DNA of 64,000 nt from contig NZ_AP024488.1 of assembly GCF_021654575.1 (NCBI RefSeq), forward strand, positions 1,674,001 through 1,738,000, given 5' to 3'. Below are positions 9,708-17,232 of the stretch, one piece after another; position 1 is the stretch's first letter, and each line of letters opens with the position of its first letter. Made by a program: the position numbers and the translations under genes. Origin of the DNA: Desulfoluna limicola (lineage in GTDB: Bacteria; Desulfobacterota; Desulfobacteria; Desulfobacterales; Desulfolunaceae). The notes below the pieces were generated by a model that was given only the letters and a program-made list of their open reading frames with translations, was not told where the DNA came from and did not search any database.

Positions 9708-10406
9708 ATGAAGCAACCGTGCATTGTCGCTCATTTAGGGGTCCGGGGGTATGGAGAAATATTCCATCTCCAGAAGAAGCTCAGCAGAGCACGGCAGAAA
9801 GGGATTGTTCCCGACATTCTCATGTTTCTTGAGCACGAGCCCTGCATTACCCTCGGTCGAAACGCCAGGCGGCAACATATCCTGGCCGAAGGGGTGGAAC
9901 TGGAAGAAAAAGGCCTCAGAGTTTTTGAAACGGACCGTGGTGGGGACGTTACCTACCACGGTCCGGGTCAGCTTGTCTGTTATCCGACACTCAATCTGTC
10001 CAATCACGACGGGGACGTGATCGCTTATACAAGGAAGTTGGAAGTCTTAGTCATACGAACCCTCAATGCCTTCGGGATTTCTGCGGGACGAAGGGATGGA
10101 CACCCCGGCGTCTGGCTGGACAGGTGCCGTAAAATCGCCTCCCTGGGTGTCTCTGTTGAAAGGAATGTCTCCACCCACGGCATCGCCCTGAATGTCAGCC
10201 CGGACATGGATCACTTCAAGGTGATTATTCCCTGCGGACTTCCGGGGGTACAGGCCGTTTCCATGGAAGAGTGCCTGGGCTGTGGCGTTTCTTTGACCGA
10301 AGTCATGAGTGAAATGAAAACCCATGCGTCAGATATTTTCAACCTGGATCTGCAAGAGCTCAAGGAGGATGAACTCATGAGGATGGTGGATAATGTGTCA
10401 GCTTGA
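9708..10406 (+). CDS. lipB: Octanoyltransferase LipB
   Basis: Moves octanoate from acyl-carrier protein to lipoyl domains, the first step of classical lipoate synthesis. The 232-residue product has RGGDVTYHGPGQLVCYP, the catalytic lysine in RKIASLGVS, and the catalytic cysteine in IIPCGLPGV. ATG 9708 follows AGGTGGGG. A TTG directly before it (9705) is an alternative start. The gene overlaps lipA by 14 bases, so the two are probably translationally coupled. Finding lipB in a catabolic operon, not beside a housekeeping lipA, suggests a dedicated copy for the operon's lipoyl proteins. Confidence 0.93.
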   Translation: MKQPCIVAHLGVRGYGEIFHLQKKLSRARQKGIVPDILMFLEHEPCITLGRNARRQHILAEGVELEEKGLRVFETDRGGDVTYHGPGQLVCYPTLNLSNHDGDVIAYTRKLEVLVIRTLNAFGISAGRRDGHPGVWLDRCRKIASLGVSVERNVSTHGIALNVSPDMDHFKVIIPCGLPGVQAVSMEECLGCGVSLTEVMSEMKTHASDIFNLDLQELKEDELMRMVDNVSA

Positions 10407-11295
10407 ATATCCTGAATGGCTATCCGTTTCCGCCCCCCCGGAAGGGGCTGTGGAAGCGATGAAACAAACGCTGGATAAAAGCGGGCTTCATACGGTCTGT
10501 GAGAGCGCGGATTGCCCGAACATAGGGGAGTGTTTCGCCAAGCGCACCTGCACCTTTATGATTTTGGGAGACATATGCACCCGAAACTGCCGTTTTTGTG
10601 CCGTGAAACATGGAGCCCCCGGCCCCATCAATTTAGATGAACCGGAATCCGTCGCACGAACGGCAAAGGCTTTGGGGGTAAAGCATGTGGTGGTCACCAC
10701 CGTGACGAGGGATGATCTGCCGGACGGTGGGGCGAGCCAGTTTGTTGCCACGATCCAGGCCATCCGAAAAATTCTCCCAAAGGCCGTCATTGAGGTGCTT
10801 ATTTCGGACTTCAAGGGACAGCGGGAACCTCTGGCCGAAATCCTCGAAGCCGGACCGGATATCATCAATCACAATGTGGAGACGGTTCCCCGGCTCTACC
10901 GGGACATAAGGCCCCAGGCCACGTTTTCCAGATCACTGCAGGTCCTGGAATGGGTTCATGGTTCCGGGAAGCAGGTTCTGTCCAAATCCGGGCTGATGCT
11001 CGGGCTGGGTGAGACCTTCGATGAGGTTGTGAACGTGCTTCAAGAACTGAGGCGCGTATCCTGTGACATGGTAACCCTGGGCCAATACCTTGCCCCGTCA
11101 CGGGAGCACGCACCCATCGCTCACTTTGTCTCTCCGGATGAGTTTGCAAAGCTTGAAGAGATCGGCATGGACATGGGGTTTCGAGCGGTAAGCGCAGGAC
11201 CCCTGGTCCGAAGTTCGTACAACGCGTCGCATATCTATATGGAAATTTTGAACCACACGGCACAGACAGGAGAAAGGGATCATGGCAGTTGTTGA
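10393..11295 (+). CDS. lipA: Lipoyl synthase LipA
   Basis: Radical-SAM enzyme that inserts two sulfurs into protein-bound octanoate. Both clusters are complete. The auxiliary cluster ligands follow C-X4-C-X5-C (C36, C41, C47), the SAM cluster follows C-X3-C-X2-C (C62, C66, C69, in CTRNCRFC), and the C-terminal RSSYNA motif supplies the serine ligand. Length 300 is normal. It overlaps lipB at its start and the GcvH-like gene at its end by 14 bases each, forming a tight lipB-lipA-carrier cassette. Confidence 0.96.
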   Translation: MCQLEYPEWLSVSAPPEGAVEAMKQTLDKSGLHTVCESADCPNIGECFAKRTCTFMILGDICTRNCRFCAVKHGAPGPINLDEPESVARTAKALGVKHVVVTTVTRDDLPDGGASQFVATIQAIRKILPKAVIEVLISDFKGQREPLAEILEAGPDIINHNVETVPRLYRDIRPQATFSRSLQVLEWVHGSGKQVLSKSGLMLGLGETFDEVVNVLQELRRVSCDMVTLGQYLAPSREHAPIAHFVSPDEFAKLEEIGMDMGFRAVSAGPLVRSSYNASHIYMEILNHTAQTGERDHGSC

Positions 11296-11710
11296 ATCGT
11301 ACAATGTCCCGGATGATCTTTATTACACACAGGACCATGCCTGGGTAGCCATCGAGGGTGAGCGGATCCGGATAGGCGTCACGGATTTCATGCAGAAAAT
11401 GGCTGGAGAGATCACCTTTATCCGGCTACCCCGCGCGGGGAAGGACATGACCGTGGGGAAAACCCTGATTTCGGTTCAGTCCGGCAAATGGGCAGGAAAG
11501 ATCCGGGTGCCCGTTGCCGGAAAGGTTGTGGACGTGAACAAGGAGCTGGCGGAAACACCCGGACCACTGAACAGCGATCCCTACGGCACAGGGTGGGTGG
11601 CGATCATGGAGCCAGCAAGCATGGCGGATGTGGAAACCATGCTGCTCCACGGCGAGGCGGCCCTTCGGTTCCTCAAGGACGAAATCAAACGGAACTCAAA
11701 CGAAGAATAA
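11282..11710 (+). CDS. GcvH-like lipoyl carrier protein 1
   Basis: A 142-residue protein with the H-protein fold: YTQDHAWV near the N-terminus, IGVTDFMQKMAGEI, and a lipoyl hairpin with the modified lysine K69 in QSGKWAGK. K69 lies eight residues before the conserved proline of PVAGKV, as in true GcvH. The ESVK of classic H-proteins reads QSGK here. No glycine-cleavage P or T protein is nearby, so it is unlikely to serve glycine cleavage. Its coupling to lipA suggests it is the carrier matured by LipB/LipA, comparable to the LbpA carriers of sulfur-oxidising systems. Ribosome site AGGAGAAAGG. Confidence 0.82.
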   Translation: MAVVESYNVPDDLYYTQDHAWVAIEGERIRIGVTDFMQKMAGEITFIRLPRAGKDMTVGKTLISVQSGKWAGKIRVPVAGKVVDVNKELAETPGPLNSDPYGTGWVAIMEPASMADVETMLLHGEAALRFLKDEIKRNSNEE

Positions 11711-11726
11711 TGCTGAGGGAGAGAGT

Positions 11727-12563
11727 ATGCCTGGAATCAGGGATTTGAAAGAGAAGGTGGTTGTGATTACCGGGGCTGGGGCCGGAATCGGGCGGTTGAC
11801 AGCCCTTGCTTTTGCTCGTGAGGGGGCGGACCTGGTTCTTTCGGATATTTGCGACGATCGGATCAATGCCGTTGCCCGGGAAATCGAATCCCTGGGAGCC
11901 CGGGTGCTGACATATGTGGTGGATGTAGGGGACAGGGAGCAGATGGTATCCTTTGCCGCCTATGTTATCCGGGAACGCGGCCATGTGGATGTCCTTGTAA
12001 ATAATGCAGGTGTCAGCGTTGGCGGCACCGTGGCTGATTCCAGCATCGAAAACTGGGAGTGGGTTTTTCGAATCAACGTCTGGGGGGTGATTTACGGTAT
12101 CAAGGCTTTCCTGCCTCACATGATCGATCGTCGGTACGGACAGATCGTCAACATGTCATCATTGTTAGGACTGGTCGGTATACCGGGCACGCCGGCATAC
12201 AACACCACAAAATTCGCCGTGTCAGGACTTAGCGAATCCATGCGGGTGGAAGTTCGGAAGTACAATATCGGGGTGAGCAATATCTGTCCGAGCTGGATGA
12301 AAACCCGCATCGTCGAGGACGGCCGCATGGAATTTAAAGATGCATTCAAGGTCAACCGAACGAGTGTGGTGAAGGCCTATGATAAGTATGCCTGGCCCCC
12401 TGAATGGGTCGCCAAGGCCGTGGTCAGGGCCGTTCGAAAAGACAAGGCCGTGGTACCGGTGGGCCCGGATGCCTGGGTTTTGTGGTTTTTGAAACGAAGC
12501 TCGCAGAACCTCTATGATTTGGTGATGAGTACGGTCTCGCGGATTCTGTTGGGCAATCATTAA
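11727..12563 (+). CDS. Short-chain dehydrogenase/reductase, second SDR of the operon
   Basis: Classical SDR of 278 residues with TGAGAGIG cofactor loop (about residues 16-23), NNAG, the catalytic serine in NMSSLLG and Y-N-T-T-K (YNTTK) active site. A basic, hydrophobic C-terminus (residues about 245-278) could lie on a membrane. GAGGGAGAG precedes ATG 11727, 16 bases after the GcvH-like gene. It differs clearly from the first SDR and may act on another step of the same pathway. Substrate unknown. Confidence 0.83.
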   Translation: MPGIRDLKEKVVVITGAGAGIGRLTALAFAREGADLVLSDICDDRINAVAREIESLGARVLTYVVDVGDREQMVSFAAYVIRERGHVDVLVNNAGVSVGGTVADSSIENWEWVFRINVWGVIYGIKAFLPHMIDRRYGQIVNMSSLLGLVGIPGTPAYNTTKFAVSGLSESMRVEVRKYNIGVSNICPSWMKTRIVEDGRMEFKDAFKVNRTSVVKAYDKYAWPPEWVAKAVVRAVRKDKAVVPVGPDAWVLWFLKRSSQNLYDLVMSTVSRILLGNH

Positions 12564-12643
12564 GGGACAGAAAAAAAGAGATGAGGTTTACCGGCTCGGA
12601 ATGCATTAGGAAAAACACTGTACCGGGTGTGCGCAGAGTGCGG

Positions 12644-12659
12644 TGGCACGAATCATGGT
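12644..12659 (+). promoter_or_regulatory. Possible internal sigma-54 promoter
   Basis: TGGCACG at 12644-12650 is a full match to the -24 consensus, with ATGGT at 12655-12659 in the -12 place (consensus TTGCA) and the correct ten-base separation of GG and G. It lies in the only long gap of the operon (12564-12764) and would start a transcript about 95 bases before the VOC gene. The -12 element is poor, so this is a candidate only. Confidence 0.35.
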
Positions 12660-12764
12660 TTCACCTAAGGGAAAAGGCGACTCCACATTGGGTCTGTGCA
12701 TGTATTCAGTCGCCGGTTTCATTGCCGGATGCCGAGTGCAGCCAGTGTAACGAGGGGGAATGGA

Positions 12765-13282
12765 ATGAATATCAAAGGATTAAATTTTCCGAAAGTCGGT
12801 CAAGTCGGCATTCTTGTCTATGATTGTGAAAAAACGGCTCGGCATTACGAAGAGGCTTTCGGGATCAAGCCGTGGATTATTTTTGAAAAAAACCGGAATT
12901 TACCATCGAGAAAGACGGGCCAGTGGATGCAAAACTCAAGATCGCAACGGCTTATGCAGGCGGTGTTCAGCTTGAATTAATTGAGGTGGTAAGCGGCAGA
13001 AGCTACTACAGCGACATGCTCGACACCCATGAAGGGCTTCACCATCTGGGGTTTATGGTCAACGATCTCGAGAAGCGCCTGGAGGTGTGCAAGGCCCAGG
13101 GCATCAAGGTCCTTCAACGTGGCCGGATCAAGATGAAGCTGGTCACAGTGGATTACGCTTACCTGGACACCCGTGCCCAGGGGGGGATCATCTTTGAATT
13201 GATCCAAACCCGCATCGGGCCGTTCAAAGTTAAGATGAACAGGTTCAATCATCTGTTTTCCGCATGGACAGGGCTTCAATAG
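12765..13282 (+). pseudogene. VOC (glyoxalase/epimerase) family protein, frameshifted
   Basis: Two frames together give one vicinal-oxygen-chelate protein of about 172 residues. Frame one, from ATG 12765, reads VGQVGILVYDCEKTARHYEE, the usual VOC start. It loses homology after FEK. A different frame resumes with EFTIEKDGPVDAKLK and continues through GLHHLGFMVNDLE to 13282. The break falls at a run of seven A's (12886-12892). One added A would restore a continuous reading frame. It may be a sequencing slip, a true mutation, or programmed slippage. VOC members include methylmalonyl-CoA epimerase and glyoxalase; this one cannot be narrowed. It is followed by the GlcD-like gene. Confidence 0.75.
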
Positions 13283-13309
13283 GTCATCAAACAACGTGTG
13301 GGGTAGGGT

Positions 13310-14746
13310 ATGTATGAGACACTAAAACAGAAATTGGGTGAAAGGGCTTCGGATGCTCCCATGGAACGTGCCCTGTACTCTCGGGATCTTGCTCCGGTGC
13401 CATCCCTTGTGGTGGAGTCCCTGTTTCGGACAATGCCGGATCTTGTGGTTCGACCTGCCAATGACGATGAAATAGCGGATGTGATGAGAACAGCGCACCG
13501 CAAGAGCATTCCTGTCACACCCAGGGCCGGCGGATCCACCGTTTACTTCAATTCCGTGCCGGTAAAAGGCGGGATTGTCATGGACCTCAACCTGATTCAA
13601 GGCGTTGTCGATCTCAACGAGAACGCCATGACCGTCAAAGTCCGGGCGGCAACCACCTTTGAAGCCTTAGAATCCTGGCTGAACAAACATGGTATGGCCT
13701 GCCAATCCATGCCGAGCAGTGCTCCCGTGGCCACAGTGGGAGGCTGGCTCAACACCATGGGGTACGGCATCGGAAGCCTTAAGTATGGCAGCCTGGCGTC
13801 CCAGGTCCGCTCCATCGACGTGGTCCTGCCCGATGGGCGCAAAAAACATCTGACCCGGGTGTCAAATCCATCCATACGTGATTACGGGGGATCCGACGGT
13901 ACCCTGGGAATCGTGACACAGATCGAACTTGACGTTCGAAAACAGAGCCCCATGGCCCATTACCTGGTGCATGTTCAAGACGCCCGGCAGACCGGAGCGG
14001 TCATGAACGCTCTGTGCAGCCGGGGGACCTTGCCATACCATATGCATTTTGCCGATGCACCCTACCTGCACTCTCTTGGGGCTTTGGGATACTCTCTTGG
14101 AAACATCGCCGATGGCAGCCTGGTTGCGGTTGATTTTGAGGGGGCCGAATCTGAACTGGCCAGGGCAAAGTGCTCAGTTGAAGACGTTGTGGGCAGCAAT
14201 GCAGATCTTTCGCTTCTTCCGGAAGACATGGCCGACATGGAATGGAATGAGCGCTTCAGGGCCATACGGATCAAGCGGGGGGGGCCTTCGCTTCTGGGGG
14301 CAGAGATGACCCTGCCGACCTTCCGACTCACGGTCTACCTGGACGATATTCGTGAATCGGGTAAACGGTTCGGGTTTGAGCCTTTGATTTACGGTCATGC
14401 CTGTCCGAATCACCACGTGACCGTCATGACGGTATTCACTGCTGATGAAACCAAGACCCTGCCGTACATCATAAACCTGAGCCTGGTGAAAAAAATCCAC
14501 GATGCCGGCCGTCGAAACGGCGGTGTACCCTATGGTACGGGCCTATGGAATACACCGTATCTGCACCGGATCGTCGAAAAGAAAGAGCTTGAAAACATGA
14601 GGAAACTGAAATCGAACGTCGATCCGTCCGGGATTATGAACCCCGGAAAAACCTACCGGGCACCTTTTCTATTCAATCGTCCCGGTTTTGCCATAGGCAA
14701 CAATGTGCTCGCCGAAGTGCGGCGTCTCGTCAGGATAAAGGGGTAA
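13310..14746 (+). CDS. FAD-linked oxidase, GlcD-like subunit
   Basis: Flavoprotein of the FAD-binding PCMH/glycolate-oxidase family, 478 residues. The FAD domain (about 35-215) shows VRPANDDEIADVMRTA, TPRAGGSTVY, and ATVGGWLNTMGYGIGSLKYG. The C-terminal FAD-oxidase domain ends with NPGKTY. Three bases separate it from the iron-sulfur protein, so the two should form a GlcDF-like complex. Such pairs oxidise hydroxy acids (lactate, glycolate) and pass electrons to quinone or another carrier. Inside a lipoyl-protein cluster without E3 it might instead, or additionally, accept electrons from reduced lipoyl carriers. That is speculation. Confidence 0.85.
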   Translation: MYETLKQKLGERASDAPMERALYSRDLAPVPSLVVESLFRTMPDLVVRPANDDEIADVMRTAHRKSIPVTPRAGGSTVYFNSVPVKGGIVMDLNLIQGVVDLNENAMTVKVRAATTFEALESWLNKHGMACQSMPSSAPVATVGGWLNTMGYGIGSLKYGSLASQVRSIDVVLPDGRKKHLTRVSNPSIRDYGGSDGTLGIVTQIELDVRKQSPMAHYLVHVQDARQTGAVMNALCSRGTLPYHMHFADAPYLHSLGALGYSLGNIADGSLVAVDFEGAESELARAKCSVEDVVGSNADLSLLPEDMADMEWNERFRAIRIKRGGPSLLGAEMTLPTFRLTVYLDDIRESGKRFGFEPLIYGHACPNHHVTVMTVFTADETKTLPYIINLSLVKKIHDAGRRNGGVPYGTGLWNTPYLHRIVEKKELENMRKLKSNVDPSGIMNPGKTYRAPFLFNRPGFAIGNNVLAEVRRLVRIKG

Positions 14747-14749
14747 ACC

Positions 14750-15913
14750 ATGGCTGAAAGGAAAAATCATACGTCAACCCTGGAAATGGAATCCCTGATC
14801 TGTGCACGGTGCGGTTATTGTCGTCCGGTTTGCCCTGTTTACCAATGCATAGGCTGGGAATCCGCCTCCCCAAGAGGAAAACTCAGCATCGCACGCGACA
14901 TTTATTCCATGAATGGAAAGGGTGACGTGACCGACGAATACATCCAACGGGTTAGCCAATGCACCCTGTGCGGTGCATGCACCAGGGCCTGCCCCACGGA
15001 TATTGATATCCAGCATTACTGGATGGAACTCCGGGAGCGCATGGCATTGACCGGGCGAGCCCCAAAAGGGTATCAGGCTCTTCGGTCCAACCTTCTGGAA
15101 AACAGAAATATATCCACCTTTCGAAACGTCGACCGGCTTGAGTGGGCTGAAGACACCGAAGACCCGGAGAAATTCGAGCCCAGGGCAGGGGCGGATGTCT
15201 GCTACTTCGTGGGGTGCGTATCATCGTTTTTTCCCCAGGCATCTGAAATTTCCCTTGCGGTAGCAGAACTGTTCGAGGTGGCGGATGTGGATGTCACCAC
15301 CCTTGGCGGCGAAGAGTGGTGCTGCGGTTTTCCCCTTCTCGCAGCGGGATTTGGCGAGGAGGCCGCGGCATTCATGAAGCATAACGTGGAACGGCTAAAA
15401 GCACTGGGTATCCATACCATCGTTTTCAGCTGCCCCACATGTCATCACATCTGGGCCCACGATGCTCAGGCGTTTCTTGAAGGGTATGACTTAAAAGTCC
15501 TTCATATCACGGAATACATGAACGAGCTGATGGTAGATGGGCGGCTCGAATTGGGGGGGAGCCTTAACGCCACCGTGACCTACCACGATCCCTGCGACCT
15601 TGGTCGCAACGGTGGGGTTTTTGACGCCCCCCGGCAGATCATCAAGCGCATCCCCGGCCTCCGGTTTGTGGAGATGGAGCATCATGGAGAAAGCTCTCTC
15701 TGCTGCGGAGGCGGTGGCAACCTCCAGTCCGTGGAGCCTGAATTGACCGAGGCCATCACTGCCATGCGGGTTCGGGAGATCAGTGATACCGGGGCTTCCA
15801 TCGTGGTTTCGGCCTGTCAGCAGTGCGTCCAGGTCCTGAGTGCCGGCGTGCGCAACGCCGGGCTGCCCGTTCGGGTTATGGATCTCAACCAGCTGATTCT
15901 GGAGGCGCTGTAA
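14750..15913 (+). CDS. (Fe-S)-binding protein with two CCG domains, GlcF/HdrD-like
   Basis: Electron-transfer partner of the flavoprotein, 387 residues. Two 4Fe-4S motifs lie near the N-terminus (CARCGYCRPVC and CTLCGACTRACP). Two cysteine-rich CCG domains follow (WCCGFPLL with CPTC further on; LCCGGGGN with the ending SACQQC). CCG domains bind noncubane clusters in heterodisulfide reductase HdrB/HdrD and occur in GlcF and LldE. No membrane segment, so it would be soluble or peripheral. AAGGGG precedes ATG 14750. The HdrB-like domain is noteworthy because the lipoyl carriers LbpA of sHdr systems work with HdrB-type subunits. Confidence 0.88.
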   Translation: MAERKNHTSTLEMESLICARCGYCRPVCPVYQCIGWESASPRGKLSIARDIYSMNGKGDVTDEYIQRVSQCTLCGACTRACPTDIDIQHYWMELRERMALTGRAPKGYQALRSNLLENRNISTFRNVDRLEWAEDTEDPEKFEPRAGADVCYFVGCVSSFFPQASEISLAVAELFEVADVDVTTLGGEEWCCGFPLLAAGFGEEAAAFMKHNVERLKALGIHTIVFSCPTCHHIWAHDAQAFLEGYDLKVLHITEYMNELMVDGRLELGGSLNATVTYHDPCDLGRNGGVFDAPRQIIKRIPGLRFVEMEHHGESSLCCGGGGNLQSVEPELTEAITAMRVREISDTGASIVVSACQQCVQVLSAGVRNAGLPVRVMDLNQLILEAL

Positions 15914-15915
15914 AC

Positions 15916-16773
15916 ATGGATTTATACTCCCTGGGAAGGGTCAGCTGGTGGGAAAGCCAATGTTATTACCATGCCCTGGCCTATCTGGGACGGGAAGGGG
16001 TGATCCTGTGCAGTCCGGACAGCCCCTATGTGTGCCTCGGGCTCCATGACGACCTGAATCAGGAAATCGATGAGGCGTTCTGTCGGATGCACAACCTGCC
16101 GATCTTCCGAAGGGAAACAGGCGGGGGGGTGGTGCTGCTGCACACAGGGCAGGTCTTTTACCAGGTTGTTCTCCGCAAGGACAATCCCATGCTTCCGTTC
16201 AGGCGGGAGCTGTTTTTCGCAACGGTACTGCAACCGGCCATTTCTGTTTTCAGGTCCCTGGGTATCGAAGCGGCCCATGTCCCTCCCGCAGATATCAAGG
16301 CTGGGCATCGAAAATGTTCCGGTAATGGTGCCGGTGATATCGGAGATGCTGCGGTTTATATCGGAAATATGCTGATAGATTTCGATTTTGACACCATGAG
16401 CCGGGTTTTGAAAACCCCTTCCCCCTTGTTTCAGTCGTGTTTCTGCGCGGCAATGAAGAACAACATGCTGACTCTGTCGGATCATGTTGAAAATCTGTCC
16501 GAGGAAGCCCTCGTACAAGGGCTTGCCTCGGGATTCGGCAGGGTCTTCGGTGAGCTGACCCCGAGGGATGTGGACCGTCCGTTGAGAGAAAAAGCGTTAT
16601 CGTTGAAGGGGGCTTTGACCGATTGCACCTGGTTGAGCCAGCCGGGGCGGAGAAGATTAAAAAGGCGGATCAAGGTGGCTGAAGGTCTATTCTTGGAAGA
16701 TGCGGACAATAGGCCTGTTCTGATCAGAGATGGCAAGCCTTGTGAACAGATGGTCTTTGCTCAGCACAGTTGA
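15916..16773 (+). CDS. Lipoate-protein ligase (LplA/LipM-like) family protein
   Basis: Member of the biotin/lipoate A/B ligase family, 285 residues. FRRETGGGVVLLHTG corresponds to the RRxxGGGA substrate loop, and RKCSGNGAG corresponds to the K-x-S-G catalytic lysine segment of LplA. It could attach free lipoate or octanoate to a carrier, or transfer octanoate as LipM does. ATG 15916 is two bases after the preceding stop; GGAGG lies within that gene. It directly precedes the second GcvH-like carrier, its likely target. Confidence 0.83.
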   Translation: MDLYSLGRVSWWESQCYYHALAYLGREGVILCSPDSPYVCLGLHDDLNQEIDEAFCRMHNLPIFRRETGGGVVLLHTGQVFYQVVLRKDNPMLPFRRELFFATVLQPAISVFRSLGIEAAHVPPADIKAGHRKCSGNGAGDIGDAAVYIGNMLIDFDFDTMSRVLKTPSPLFQSCFCAAMKNNMLTLSDHVENLSEEALVQGLASGFGRVFGELTPRDVDRPLREKALSLKGALTDCTWLSQPGRRRLKRRIKVAEGLFLEDADNRPVLIRDGKPCEQMVFAQHS

Positions 16774-16782
16774 AGGAGGAAA

Positions 16783-17232
16783 ATGGGGATGGAAAAAACG
16801 GGGCAACATGATGCAGCAAAACAGGGGTGGCTGGTTCCCGGCAACCTGAAATACGACCGGAACAATTTTTGGGTCAGATGCGATGGTAATATGGCTGTGA
16901 TCGGGCTTACGGATTATGGGCAGTGGACCATTGGGGACATTCTGTACCTTGAAACCGCGGAAAGCGGTTGGGTCCTTTCCTTTGGCAAAAAATTCGGTTC
17001 CATAGAATCCGGGAAATGGGTTGGCAACTTGCTTGCGCCGTTGAGTTGCACAGTGATTGAAAGCAACCCACTCTTGAAAGAGAACCCGGGCCATATCAAC
17101 GAAGCGCCCTATGCAGAAGGGTGGCTTTTGACGGTCATCCTCCATGACGCCAAAGAGATGGACACATTGATGGATCCAACCGTTTACGCCCGATGGGTAG
17201 ACATGCGTGCCGAAGAGGAGAAGGTTCTTTGA
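16783..17232 (+). CDS. GcvH-like lipoyl carrier protein 2 (LbpA-like)
   Basis: A second H-protein-fold carrier, 149 residues. Lipoyl lysine K78 sits in ESGKWVGN, eight residues before the conserved proline, exactly as in GcvH. The QxxxP and PYAEGWL blocks are also kept. It differs strongly from carrier 1. Its neighbours are an LplA-like ligase before and two LipS-like radical-SAM proteins after, the setting of LbpA carriers served by the sLpl/LipS route. Strong GAAGGAGGA site. It overlaps the next gene by four bases if that gene starts at TTG 17229. Confidence 0.8.
   Translation: MGMEKTGQHDAAKQGWLVPGNLKYDRNNFWVRCDGNMAVIGLTDYGQWTIGDILYLETAESGWVLSFGKKFGSIESGKWVGNLLAPLSCTVIESNPLLKENPGHINEAPYAEGWLLTVILHDAKEMDTLMDPTVYARWVDMRAEEEKVL

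Noticed and set aside
17193..17228. ATG 17193 as start of the first LipS-like gene
   Set aside because: No ribosome site and a 40-base overlap; TTG 17229 has GAGGAGAAGG and a four-base stop/start overlap.
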